From assembly GCA_001600615.1 (NCBI GenBank), contig BCKK01000001.1, positions 1,465,082 through 1,529,081 on the forward strand: a stretch of 64,000 nucleotides of DNA, in the 5' to 3' direction. Shown here piece by piece: positions 54,606 through 64,000 of the stretch (position 1 is its first letter; every line of letters begins with the position of its first letter). The position numbers and the translations under genes are program-made. This stretch comes from Dioszegia crocea. Taxonomy: Eukaryota > Basidiomycota > Tremellomycetes > Tremellales > Bulleribasidiaceae. The notes below the pieces were generated by a model. The model was not told where the DNA came from. It saw only the letters and a program-made list of their open reading frames with translations, and searched no databases.

Positions 54606-54930
54606 GTCAAAACGGCGCACTATCGCGCATCACTCCTAATCCCACTAATACCCTGCCCATTGTCAGGATACCGAACGTAAGGAGAAGATGGCTGAAAAGT
54701 GGAGCAGGTAAAAAGATTACCACGCGACGTCGGAACGTCGGTTAGCCGCGCATGTTGTAACAATGCCAGTGGTTGTCCTCGCTCGGAGAAGCTGAGCGTG
54801 AAGCAAACACTAATGAGGCCTAGAAACACTCCTAGTGTTCGCTTCACGCTCAGCTTCTCTGTGCAAAGACCTGCTCTTTCCCCTTAGGCCGGCCAAGAGA
54901 ATTGAGGTGAGGTCTGTGCGCCGTTTTGAC
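54606..54930. repeat. 325-bp segment bounded by 15-bp exact inverted repeats (MITE-like)
   Basis: GTCAAAACGGCGCAC at 54606-54620 is the exact reverse complement of 54916-54930. No coding sequence lies between. No target-site duplication is evident at the outer edges (left flank ends CTGAC, right flank begins GGCTA), so a transposon remnant is only a possibility. Confidence 0.5.
54786..54859. repeat. 27-bp inverted repeat, strong hairpin
   Basis: Arms 54786-54812 and 54833-54859 pair over 27 positions with one mismatch (A at 54805 opposite C), leaving a 20-nt loop. It lies inside the 325-bp segment. It could form an RNA hairpin or cruciform. Confidence 0.85.
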
Positions 54931-55484
54931 GGCTAAGTAAATGCTACGTGGTTAGTATGACCGGAATAGCAGTCGGTATGTCCAGCTCCGTGGGCCTTTC
55001 GGGATGAGCTGAGCAGGAAGGCGAATGGAGCTCAGCAGCCCAGTAGTGTATTCAGGGAATGAGTGGTGTCTGACACAGCGTGAAATGTTTACTGAGTCGA
55101 TACCGCATTGAGCTACCTGAAAATCGCACCGTCGGCGAGAAGGGCAAAAGAATGGACCACGCGAAGCTGGGAAGCTTCGATCCCTCGACACGATGGGTGA
55201 GGTATACCTTTTATGGGAGCATGATCGAGTGGCTTGTCCACTCAGTGCCCCGCTGCTCCCCCTCGTTGTTCCGTTATCGGCAAGTCCGGATCGGGTTTCT
55301 CCCTGATACCTGTTTGGCGAGTGAACGGTCTCTCCAGACCATACAGCTCTTGCTGCTACCGGCCCGAATTGTTCGTGGTCACGGTAGAGTTTAAGCTCGA
55401 GGCGCGAGTCGAAGTCAAATCATCTCGGCCGGCTGGGGGTAAGGTCTGTGCGCCGTGTTGACGGCTCGGGCAGCGCTACGTGGT
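54911..55484. repeat. Diverged direct repeat pair
   Basis: GGTCTGTGCGCCGT-type 24-mers at 54911-54934 and 55443-55466 differ at one base (T/G at the 15th position), and each is followed 8 bases later by GCTACGTGGT (54943-54952; 55475-55484). The spacing between copies is 532 bp. Confidence 0.8.
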
Positions 55485-55636
55485 CGATATTAGTCCCGAG
55501 AATTAGGGACATGGGTTCACTCGGACGCGCCGCAGAGTAATCCCCATGCGGGACCGACTACCAGAATGACTGAGTAAGCACAAAACGGTCTACATACTGC
55601 ATACTAGAGATCACTGGCATTCTGCCTAACCCGCCC

Positions 55637-56987
55637 TCACTCCTCACCCTGCAGATTCCCCCCTGCGGCCCTCTCAAGGTTCTTCCTCATCGTCTTCCTC
55701 TGTTCCTTGACAGACGCCACACCGTCAATGGGCGCCTGCCGCCTCCTACCGACCGTATCTTCTTCCTCGTCCCTGCCCTGGAACATGATCTCCTCAATGA
55801 CCTTCGCAGCTGCCACTTCTGAGAACTCAGCCTGACGCTGACCCCAGCGCCATTCGACGCTGTGGCTTTCGTTCATCCCAGGCGTAGGGATTTTGATCTT
55901 TAGGAGATAAAGCTGGGTGGCGAGGAGATCGAGGAATTTGTCAAGGGTGGGCACCATGCGGTTGGTAGAGGTGGTCATCAGGAATGGGAGTGGGGTGTCA
56001 CGCTCGATGCCTAATCGCTTGAGGAAAATGTGGAGATTTTCTATCGGATTAGAACGGGTTTAAGTCTCAGTGGAATACTCACCATCAGACAAGACTCTGT
56101 TATTCGCCATGATGAGACACAGGATAACGGTTCGTAGGCCCAAGAGAGCGATGTGGCCAGTCTGGGTAGAATCCCCGTGCTCCCAGTCGATAAGCGAACC
56201 GTTGAGAGGGTCCTCTTCCGGGTTTTCGGGATCTGCAGGAGGGAATGGCCGAGGATTGGCCATCTGCGCGAGCAGTGCTGGTGATAAGGTCGAGCGCAGG
56301 ACGTAGAATCCAGTGGCCTTGGCTGGAGGATCAGCAACTGGGACGTAACCTCAGAGGCACTCACGCTTAGCCTTCTTCTTGGCCTGGGGCATGGAGTCAT
56401 CGTCGTCCTCGTCTTCATCATCTTCATCAATATCCTGCAGTCTCTTCCCCTTCCCTTTCTTCTGCGTCGCCGCCTTGGTTGCCGCCTGAGTCGCCGCCTG
56501 CGTAGCTTCCTTCTCCATTTCCACTTCGTCCCCCACCTGGAACTTTGGCTTGAGCTCTACCAGCTCCATCCCAAAAGTCCGTTTCAACGTCTCCTGGGCA
56601 CGCGCGAGAACAGCAGGAAATTGTCGAGAGTTGGTGACTAGAGGAAGACATGAGCCGGGTTCCGCAAGTACAAAAAACCATGGAGCAACTCACTGAATTG
56701 CCCAGTTTCTCCTCGTTTAAGGGGTTTCTTAGTGCGCTCCATGGCAAAAGCGAATCTAATCAATTTGGCTGACTTCTTCCGTAGGTCCTGGCTAGATTAG
56801 ATGATATCCAACACTGCGTTTGAACACGTCCACTGACCTCCTCCGACAGACCCCCCTTTCCCGTCTCGGCAATTTCGTCCTCGGATATAGGATTGACATC
56901 GTCTTCGTCTTCTGCATCAGGCTGGCCTCTCCGCCTCCGTCCGCCAGGTTGCGACGCTGATGATGCAGAGGATGTACGAGGGGCCAT
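55637..56987 (-). CDS. NSE3: SMC5/6 complex subunit NSE3 (MAGE domain)
   Basis: Five exons: 56838-56987, 56694-56787, 56365-56637, 56083-56322, 55637-56040; 386 aa, introns 50, 56, 42 and 42 nt. A basic/acidic N-terminus is followed by the MAGE winged-helix domain: FPAVLARAQETLKRTFGMEL and VELKPK, a disordered Ala/Thr/Lys plus acidic insert containing an NLS-like QAKKKAKP, then GFYVLRSTLSP, GLRTVILCLIMANNRVLSDG, ENLHIFLKRLGI and SHSVEWRWGQRQAEFS. This order matches Nse3/MAGE proteins, which bind Nse1 (RING) and Nse4 in the SMC5/6 complex for DNA repair. It is divergent from RRP42 over 171 bp. Confidence 0.88.
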
Positions 56988-57158
56988 GTTGGAGCTGGGT
57001 AGAGGTACAGAGAGAAGAGAAAGACGCGTCGAAGGTAGGGTTGACGCGATGTGGAGAGGTTTCCCACGGTTGTCGCCGGTGCCTGGATTGAAAGGATGTT
57101 ACAGATTTCAGATCGACAGCTATGACCAGCTAGAACATCTATACATTCCCTATACAAC
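56988..57158. promoter_or_regulatory. 171-bp divergent promoter (NSE3 / RRP42)
   Basis: The entire space between two opposite start codons. A CTATACATTCCCTATA stretch lies just before the RRP42 ATG and may include the transcription start. Confidence 0.4.
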
Positions 57159-58290
57159 ATGTCCTCAACTGCAGTATCCCCATCCGAGAGGTCCTATATC
57201 CTCACAGGTCTCGCTCATTCAACTCATCCGACTCGGCTCGACGGTCGTGAGCTACATCAAAGCAGGGCGATCAAGATATCTTATGGAGATGCCCCCCAGG
57301 CGAGCGGGAGTGCAAGAGTCGTCTTGGGAGGAACCGAAGTTTTAGCTGGAATAAGGCTAGAAGTCAGCGAGGGAGGGGAAAGCTCGAGATGTAGAGTGGA
57401 GGTGGATGTGTAAGTCATAGGCGTACATCAGTCGATGTCCAACTGATCGTTTAGAACCCCTCAAGCGTACCCTCAATTAGCTCCTTCAGCTTTGACATCA
57501 ATGTCGACACAACTTGCCAGTATGATATCAGATCACTTCGTTCCTTCAATACCGACGCTCACGATCGTACCTCAAATAAAGTGCGTAATCATGCCACCAT
57601 CACTCAACGCAGGATTGATCTGAGCGCTCTCATACTAACGCCACAGATATTTCATCCCTCACCTACACCTCACCCTCCTCTCCAATTCCGGAAACGTCCC
57701 CACTACCCTCATACTAGCTGCCCGAGCAGCGTTCTTCGACCTTCGGATACCAAAAACCAAAGTGATATCATCAGGAGCGGCGGACGATGTGGATGAGCAG
57801 AAAGACCTGAGCGGGATCAAGGCGGCAGTCAGGGCTGGGCGAAGTGGAGGTAGAGGCAAGGGAAGAGGCACCAATGGTGTAGAATGGGAATTGGATCTGG
57901 AAGGTGATGGGACAATGTCAATGGAGGGGAGAGAAAGATTACCAGTTTTGGTCACCCTGAATCTCGTACGTCGTCTGAGGGATTTCTCTTCAACTGAGAG
58001 CTGACGAACAGATACCAGACTGCGAGGCTGTTTTCCTAGATGCCGGTCTTCAAGAAGAGGTGGCATGTCCAGATCGGCTACATGCCTTCTTTGACGCCAG
58101 CGGGAAGGTGTGCGGTATGCGTATGGAGGGGGAGTCGGGGTTGGATGTCGACCGCATAAGACCTTTGCTGAAGGTCAGTATCTCCGTGCTTGGTCGCGTA
58201 TGGTATATCGACGAGAGCTGACATGCGTAGGAAGCACAGGCCATTTCCGCGCAGCTGTTCACTAGCTTGAACGCTCTCTCTTCAGCGTGA
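57159..58290 (+). CDS. RRP42: Exosome complex component RRP42 (RNase PH fold)
   Basis: Five exons: 57159-57409, 57455-57580, 57647-57965, 58012-58173, 58231-58290; 305 aa, introns 45, 66, 46 and 57 nt. It opens SPSERSYILTGLAHSTHPTR LDGRE, the Rrp42 signature, followed by SARVVLGGTEVLAGIRLEV. The RNase PH beta-sheet continues through FIPHLHLTLLSNSGNVP and LILAARAAFFDLRIPKT, to PDCEAVFLDAGLQEEVACPDRL. An insert of about 30 residues containing GRSGGRGKGRGTNG interrupts the domain. In the eukaryotic exosome ring Rrp42 is catalytically inactive and pairs with Mtr3. The 14 C-terminal residues after the last intron are helical. Confidence 0.85.
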
Positions 58291-58957
58291 ACATGTACCC
58301 TGGAAATCGCGCACCTATCGAAGCTCACCAGGCTAAGCTATCTACTTCACTGACTGCTATTCCATCTAGATCCAGTCTCGCCATGGAAACATGTCCAGCA
58401 GATTCTGACCACATCAAATGTAGGGCATAAGATGCCCCCTCGCGTCTATATTTCCCTAACTTTAGCTACTGGCAAAAGGCACGTTGCTCACTTCTCACGC
58501 GATGTCTGATGAGTCCTCCTATCTTATCACTTCGAGAATCGCCAGCTAATGGTTGCGTCAAAGATCCCACACCGACCCGACACATGACTCGTCCCGTATG
58601 TTCCGTTGCGCACGGCTGGATTATCGCCACGCTACCCCCGCGCGGCCCCCGGCCGAGAGCTACGCACGTTGTGGTACCGCTGCGCGGTTGTAGGAGGGAA
58701 GCCGAGTGCCACACTGTTTCACGTTTAGCCGGAGTTTAGCCGGACGCACCAAAGCAGGTTTTCGCCCTTTGGCTGCGCTTCTCTTCTCTTCCTTAGTACC
58801 TTATCCCTAGACATCTACAGCTACATGCATCACCCCCTAGACCTCTAGCAGCTAGCCTCGATACTCCCATACATCGCTCAGTCCATTCCGCAGGCGCTAC
58901 GACCTCTAAAGGCATTTCCGCTACCCCCTCATTCCCTTCGCCACCCTACTCCTCATT

Positions 58958-58995
58958 NCTCATCCTACGACAAGTACCANCGAAGNCATCCCAGN
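58958..58995. other. Ambiguous bases
   Basis: Four Ns at 58958, 58980, 58986 and 58995 in a low-complexity pyrimidine-rich non-coding tract. Confidence 0.95.
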
Positions 58996-59308
58996 CCGCT
59001 CCTGGAGGCCCGCCGTACGAAGCCTACCTTATCCCTCCACATATCCCCATCCCCCTCGCTCACCCGCACTACAACGTAGTAGCTCACATCGCGCTTCTTT
59101 TCAGCTGTATTTTCACCCGGTCACCAGCGACGCCAAGGACTCACGTAGCTGACACACGTCAGATCCTCACCCCTAGCCAAGAAGCTATAAAGGATCGAAC
59201 TGGAGGGGACCATGTGTGCTAGCTGGAGCTTACCCGGTGTCTCACTCGCTATATCACGCCATATGCATGCGGAACCTTCCAATGGCGTGAATCAAATGTA
59301 TGCGGCAC

Positions 59309-59342
59309 GGGTCCCGTGTCGTGAGGGGTCCCGTGTCGTGAG
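59309..59342. repeat. 17-bp perfect tandem duplication upstream of the TATA box
   Basis: GGGTCCCGTGTCGTGAG occurs at 59309-59325 and again at 59326-59342. It lies 6 bp before a TATA box and about 140-170 bp before the downstream ATG, a position suited to a duplicated activator site. Confidence 0.85.
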
Positions 59343-59348
59343 TGTAGG

Positions 59349-59354
59349 TATATA
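59349..59354 (+). promoter_or_regulatory. Consensus TATA box
   Basis: GTATATAGG with TATATA at 59349-59354, about 126 bp upstream of the ATG at 59480. The interval between them is rich in C and T. It is the clearest TATA element in the window. Confidence 0.65.
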
Positions 59355-59479
59355 GGACGGCCCGCCGCCTCGCCTCTCGCCCATATTCGCCATTCAATCT
59401 CCCGCCCCAAGCTTGATCGAAAACTCACGACGTCATCTCCTCCTGCCCTTCACATCTCTTCCTCCTCTCCGCGATCCTC

Positions 59480-60204
59480 ATGTCGTTGATCTTTGATCAC
59501 ATCGAAGCCTTGAACCCCTCGGAGCTTACTTCTATCACTTCTGCACCGATCGAGACCTCTGTCATCAAGAACAACACCATCTCCGGGCTTACGACCATAT
59601 GCACCACTCGACCTTGCATTGACGCGACGCGAATCATTCTGTCCTATGTTGCGTGCGACGGTCAGTCTGTTGTCCGGTATTTCAGCACCACCGTCGCACC
59701 GCGCTCTACCGCTCAAGGGGATCTCGAAGCGAGCAAAGGCCTTACGACAAATGAGCTCGCTTTACACGGTCATGCGATGTCCATCATCATCCCGGGGCTT
59801 CAAGACGTGATCCAAGGCGATCAGCCTGTAATTGATGCAGAGTCGCATCCCACTATGGTGTATCTCCGCCACAAAACCCAGCAGTTCCTCTCCAGCTGCT
59901 TCCAAGAGCACCCCCGCGCCACCAATGAACACGCTCTCCCTGCGAACACCGATTTGTCTGTGACTGTCATGATGTCCGAGACAACCGCGGATGCTGGGAC
60001 TCGGTATTACCAGGCCGTGAAGGAAGAGGTGAGCTCACAGTGACCGCGAGACAGAGCGATGCTTTTAGCAATGTGCTAAACTTCTAGGGCACCGGTGACA
60101 CTGACAACTGGCAATGGCAAGACGTGCCTGGCACAGATCCTCTCGACTTGGAGCCCTTGAAAGCGGAGATCCTGAAGTTCAAGGAGGAGCCCAGGCCGGC
60201 CTGA
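59480..60204 (+). CDS. Unrecognised protein, possibly lineage-specific (221 aa)
   Basis: Two exons, 59480-60028 and 60088-60204, with a 59-nt intron (GTGAGC...CTAAACTTCTAG). The product starts MSLIFDHIEALNPSELTSIT, is rich in Thr, Ser and Ala, and lacks a signal peptide or membrane segment. It contains a pair of Cys near residue 40 (CTTRPC) and ends acidic then basic (WQWQDVPGTDPLD... EILKFKEEPRPA). I recognise no domain. The strong upstream TATA box, duplicated 17-bp element and simple gene structure differ from the TATA-less housekeeping genes around it. An inducible, lineage-restricted gene is a reasonable inference. Confidence 0.6.
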
Positions 60205-61120
60205 GAAGTCCGTCATGTGGGAACAAGGTTCGGAGTGCGCAACACATGTGTAAAGCGCAGACCAGTTGACCGCAGGTGGAACGTTGAATCAGTCAGATTA
60301 GTCATTGGTTGAACTTGCCAAGTACCGGCCACAACGCCACATGAGATGTAATCCCTGCTACTTCGCTCTCTCAGGGTGATGTAAGGCCGTTTTCCTCAAT
60401 ATAGCGTGCCTATCAATCGTGGGCAATCTCCATTTGAGACCAGATTAATGAGGTCATCGGTTATAAAAATCGCTCCCCTCCCCGAGGCGCGGAGGCGAAA
60501 GGGAGGCTTGCTCAAGCCAGATATCTGACCTTATAGCCCGACGACGAGTCTTGCCCGGGGAAAGGGGTATTCCGACGGAACTCATGTCGCCGGCGCTCGA
60601 AGCAGAGGAGACAACAGTCGTGGAAAGCTGAAGCTATCCAGAGTGGCAAAAGATAGTGGCGGGTGGCAAAAGACCAGCCGCATCCGGCGACCGAGCCGCG
60701 GCCCGAGCAACTGCGACTTTTCCGTCATTGCGTCACCATCCTTCACTGTGCCCGTTGCTCGACAACCTCTGCTGTGCTATCGAGGAGTGAGCTGCGCATA
60801 CATTCCATCTCGGTCAGCCTCAGCAGGGCCAGGAAGAGCCCATTCATCGACTTTGTGCATATACCTCTCGCAAATCCCTCTCTGTACTCGGACGCTGTCT
60901 CACTCGCTTGAGCTGGCTGCCAAGACATTTGTATCGATCCAAGACCCGAGTCAACGCAGCTCGAGGATCAATCGACTTCATCGGCTTGCTTCCTACTCCG
61001 TTATCTATCGCATAGAACCTTTAGAGATCTAGATACAACCATCCATCGCCCTCCGCCCCCCTCCTTACGCACTCGACCCGTCTCGAGGCGAGCCTGATCG
61101 GTTCCTTTACTCCACATTCG
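60205..61120. promoter_or_regulatory. Intergenic, aspartyl protease promoter
   Basis: 916 bp between the unrecognised gene and the protease gene, both plus strand. ORFs at about 60643-61032 have no homology that I can see and no splice signals. A GGTTATAAAAATCGC sequence near 60459-60473 includes a TATAAAA element. The 60 bases before the protease ATG are pyrimidine-rich. Confidence 0.4.
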
Positions 61121-62808
61121 ATGCTCCCTTTTCTCACCCTCATTCCTGGTCTCTCACTACTATGTCTCGCATCAGCCTCACCCTCCCCATCCCCCGAACC
61201 TCTCAAAGTTCCCCTCATTCACCTCGATTCTCGACAATATGACCCCGATATCGCCGTGCGCCGGTCATGGCTGGAAGACCAAGCGTCTGGCCTTCGGTCA
61301 AAATACGCAACTCAGCTGGAAGGTCGTACTCTCGATATACATAGGCGCGAGGTATTGGAACAGGACATCAAAAAGCGGGCGGTAGGGAATGTCACCTTGG
61401 TCAATGTGGGGATTGATGCGAGTTATGCCGCAAGCGTTCAACTGGGAAGTCCAGCGCAGACATTCTTGTTGATCCTGGATACGGGGTCGTCGGACCTGTG
61501 GGTCGCAGGGAGCCAATGTACGACGGCAACGTGTCGGGCGACTACCACGTTTACGACTGGCTCGAGCAGCTCCTTCCAGTCGTCAAATGGTGCCTTTGCC
61601 ATCACGTATGGGAGTGGGCAGGCACAGGGCGTGGTGGCGCAAGATACGGTGGCAATGGGTGGATTTTCAGTCAGTCAACAGGGCTTTGGTGAGTCTGTTC
61701 ATCCTTCATGCGATCCAGAGATGGTTCTGATTCTCGGTGTTCTCCAAAGATGTGTAGCTAACATCACAGCCGTCGTCAACTCAACCACAGCCAACCTAAT
61801 CCGCTCCCCCATATCAGGCCTGATGGGCTTAGCGTGGCGTGCTTTAGCTCAGACGCGGGCGACACCCTTCTGGGAGACTCTGGCGGCAAGTGGACAGTGG
61901 AGCTCGCAAGAGATGGGATTCTACATGAGGAGATATAGGGGTGTGAGCGGCGTGCAGAGTGTGGAGAGGCAGGGTGGTGATTTCATCATGGGGTAGGTTT
62001 TCGCTCATCTTGATGTCTGAGTCTGATCGGCTGCTAATTATAACAGCGGAGTGGACACCGCACGGTATACCGGAAACATCAATTACATCTCGTTACCCCA
62101 ATCATCGCTTGACTTCTGGCGACTGCCAGTCCAGGGAATGACAGTGCAGGGCAATAACGTCGGTCTGGTCAGTCGTTTCTGTTATTTGATACGGACTCTC
62201 CATTGATATGACAGAATGCTCCACAAGCTGCCATCGACACGGGAACGACCCTTATTGGCGTTCCTTCATCCGTCATTGCCTCAATCTACGCCCAGATTCC
62301 TGGATCCTCAGCCATGTCTGCGTCGTCCGGCTACGAGGGATACTACCAGTACCCTTGCTCGACAAATGTGACTACCACGCTGCAATTTGGCGGGCTAAGT
62401 TACGCAATCTCTTCGCAGGACTTCAACTTGGGGGCATTCAACACTCGAGATCCCACAATGTGCACTGGCTGTTTCTTCGAGATGAACCTGTAAGTCGGTA
62501 ACGAGCGCATTGTCCTGGTCAATTGCTGACGAGTGCGCAGAAGCAGCCAAAGTCCAGCTCAGTGGATCGTTGGAGCTAGCTTCCTCAAAAACGTCTACTC
62601 TACCTTCCGATACAACCCCCCAGCTATCGGCTTTGCTGCACTAGCAGGCAGTGCCAACACCATCACTACTGGCACGGTGGCGAATACCACTACGGGCGGA
62701 ACGAGCGGGCGCAGTGGTGCGATGGGGAGCGCGTCACCAATGGCTATTGGAATGGTTGCGGGTGTCGCTGTGCTGTCGGGGGCGGCAAGTTGGGCCGTGG
62801 ACTTGTGA
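61121..62808 (+). CDS. Secreted pepsin-like aspartyl protease (A1), probably GPI-anchored
   Basis: Five exons: 61121-61688, 61770-61992, 62047-62167, 62215-62489, 62541-62808; 484 aa, introns 81, 54, 47 and 51 nt. A signal peptide (FLTLIPGLSLLCLASASP, cut near residue 20) and a propeptide ending in basic residues (QDIKKR, about 85-92; Kex2-like site) precede the mature enzyme. The two catalytic motifs are DTGSSDLW (Asp120) and DTGTTLIG (Asp312), with YGSGQAQG as the flap and CTGC/CSTN cysteines in the second lobe. The C-terminus has a Thr/Gly/Ser-rich linker then a hydrophobic tail (MAIGMVAGVAVLSGAASWAV), as in GPI-anchored yapsin-like proteases. Substrates are unknown. Confidence 0.9.
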
Positions 62809-63710
62809 GCCTTCACCGGCGGGCTAGGTGATAACGCAGTAGTCGCGTGTCGGCGGGCGGAGAGTAGAGTCTGGTCGGGGAGATTGGCGGACGCATTGTA
62901 GCTGTAATTAATCATTCTTGCCATCGGCAAATTGTATCATGACTACTCAGTTTGCATGCACAGATTTAGCATTTCCAACAGGGTGCAGGAGAGGAGGTCA
63001 GGTGCTAGAATCTCAACGCTCTTCTGCGCTCAGCAGACGAGACACCACGGCAACGGATCTAATCTGATCTGCGATAAGGCGGCGACTGGCTTGGCGGCGT
63101 AATTTATGGCTGTGTCCACTTTGATGATTCGTATTTCCTCACTTGTCACCTTTAGACTTCATAGAGATCACATCAGAGCGCGTCCTTGCCATCAGTCATC
63201 ACCACAACACGCATTCAACAGCCTTCCGTAACTTTAAACTCTCAAGCAGGATCAGTAGACGCCGAATTTTGGCCACCCAAGTTTCACCTGTACACAATCT
63301 CGAGACAACCTTACCCCTTTGCAGGCCTCTATTCAGGACACCCAACATTGAGACCAGACCGACGAACGGACGAGCCTGAGGCGGGGTCAATCGACGCGCA
63401 GTGTCTGTTTCATACCCACCCAACCCCTCATCCCGATAGATCGGATATCTGGCCAGGAATAGGCTCTCAAACGTGCCAAGGCTGGGGATCTCCTCGTTTG
63501 TGTTTCAAAGGTCCCGATCCAAGTGGAAACATTATTCAAAGGTGGGGACAGGGAAGCTGAGCCATTAAGGCGGTGAGTTTGCTTAGCTCAAATGGGCATC
63601 CTGCGTGTTGGCCTCAGCTGATATACAATCTTTCCCCCTTCGTGCCATTTCCTACTCCCTCGCCACCCATATCTGTCACTCCTGAACGCGTCCGACAATC
63701 ATCTGGCACC
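62809..63710. promoter_or_regulatory. Intergenic, promoter of the antiporter gene
   Basis: 902 bp between the protease stop and the next start. ORFs of up to 124 codons occur on both strands, but none shows domain-like or spliced structure. The last 60 bp before 63711 are C/T-rich. Nothing else was recognised. Confidence 0.4.
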
Positions 63711-64000
63711 ATGCCTCCGCCACCTGCCTTTGTCAACTCGCTTATCCGTCCAGATCTCCATCCGGCCATGTCGGGCATCTTGGAGAAGTCGGTCAGCTTT
63801 GCAGCTGGCAAGCTGAGGGAGATATCCCCTCGCGATATTTCTGTGAGTCGTCTCCAGTCGCGCACGAGCCTATACTGATAGCTCTAGTCTACCATCGTCA
63901 ATGGCGATGACCCAACGAAGGTTGACCCAAGCCATGTATGTTGACCCCTTTCGTTTGGTATCAAAGCTGATTCCCCAGCCCATCACCCTTTTCATCATTC
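63711..64000 (+). CDS. K+/H+ antiporter (KHA1/CPA2 type), N-terminus only
   Basis: Three exons are visible: 63711-63842, 63888-63935 and 63979 onward (beyond the window), with introns of 45 and 43 nt. The start MPPPPAFVNSLIRPDLHPAM is a variable cytosolic leader. The joined segment STIVNGDDPTKVDPSHPITL and the beginning of FII is the short motif that precedes the first membrane helix of Kha1-family cation/proton antiporters (GxxPxxYxxxxPLTLFIIQ-like). These exchange K+ for H+ at Golgi or late endosomal membranes. The identification rests on this motif only, since the membrane domain is outside the window. Confidence 0.6.

Larger units (their letters stand above)
54517..55636. other. Gene-free, repeat-rich interval
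   Basis: 1120 bp between the stops of the reductase and NSE3. No coding exon is supported. It holds a near-palindromic 27-bp inverted repeat, a pair of 15-bp exact terminal-type inverted repeats and a diverged direct repeat, listed separately. This is the only clear candidate for old mobile-element sequence in the window. Confidence 0.6.
58291..59479. other. Intergenic, with ambiguous bases, tandem repeat and TATA box
   Basis: 1189 bp between RRP42 and an unrecognised plus-strand gene. It contains four Ns (58958, 58980, 58986, 58995) in a pyrimidine-rich low-complexity part, a short tandem TTTAGCCGGA pair near 58725-58745, and the promoter elements of the downstream gene listed separately. 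No coding exon is supported. Confidence 0.5.

Noticed and set aside
60643..61032. 129-codon ORF upstream of the aspartyl protease
   Set aside because: Different frames give equally long ORFs, no conserved motifs, and it occupies the promoter.
1..64000. tRNA, rRNA, CRISPR arrays and bacterial-type operons
   Set aside because: By eye I found no A/B-box tRNA pattern, no rRNA, and no regularly spaced repeats; the window is a eukaryotic nuclear contig. A tRNAscan-SE run would be decisive.

Overview
The window reads as a gene-dense nuclear contig from a basidiomycete fungus, most likely a tremellomycete-type yeast. This rests on the spliced gene structures (up to 13 exons per gene), very short introns with GTRNGT donors and CTRAC-like branch sites close to the acceptor AG, and the gene content: a single large ACC1, ferrochelatase with [2Fe-2S] ligands, KRE6/SKN1, HSE1, ATG8 and fungal-type NUP188. 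The genus assignment is inference. The sequence is a draft, with isolated Ns at 9076, 9083, 58958, 58980, 58986 and 58995. I recognise about 31 protein-coding genes. I saw no rRNA, tRNA, CRISPR array or intact transposon.

Layout. 1-9.4 kb: a Gly/Ser-rich protein (partial), an unknown protein, WDR89-like and ZNHIT2-like genes sharing a 119-bp divergent promoter, ALG9 mannosyltransferase, and a GLTSCR1/BICRA-domain protein. 9.5-16.5 kb: ACC1 acetyl-CoA carboxylase (minus strand, 7 exons, 2236 aa). 16.7-18 kb: a coiled-coil gene whose four exons agree in phase but carry one in-frame TGA at a splice junction. 18.3-23 kb: KRE6 and HEM15. 23.2-35 kb: NUP188, EMI1/DUF3128, a 62-aa lysine-rich protein, ARPC1, HSE1. 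35.4-44.6 kb: a DUF2828/vWA protein, RPF2, an F-box-like protein, a FAF1-like protein, ATG8. 45.4-54.5 kb: a CCCH/CUE/DUF1771/Smr protein, TAF10, an unknown membrane protein, HAP5, a medium-chain reductase. 54.5-55.6 kb: a gene-free stretch rich in inverted and direct repeats. 55.6-64 kb: NSE3 (MAGE), RRP42, an unrecognised ORF with a strong TATA box, a secreted aspartyl protease, and the 5' end of a K+/H+ antiporter.

The content is mainly housekeeping: lipid synthesis, N-glycan and beta-glucan synthesis, haem, nuclear pore, ESCRT-0, autophagy, ribosome biogenesis, exosome, SMC5/6, TFIID/SAGA, CCAAT-binding factor and actin nucleation. It is not a metabolic cluster or a defence island, and I found no clear new multi-gene system. 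The most unusual signals are the TGA-interrupted coiled-coil gene, 29-34-nt introns with the branch site almost touching the acceptor, the 54.6-55.5 kb repeat cluster, and several conserved-looking but unassigned proteins. Exon coordinates below come from manual frame matching: summed exon lengths are multiples of three for every complete multi-exon model, but no transcript evidence was available.
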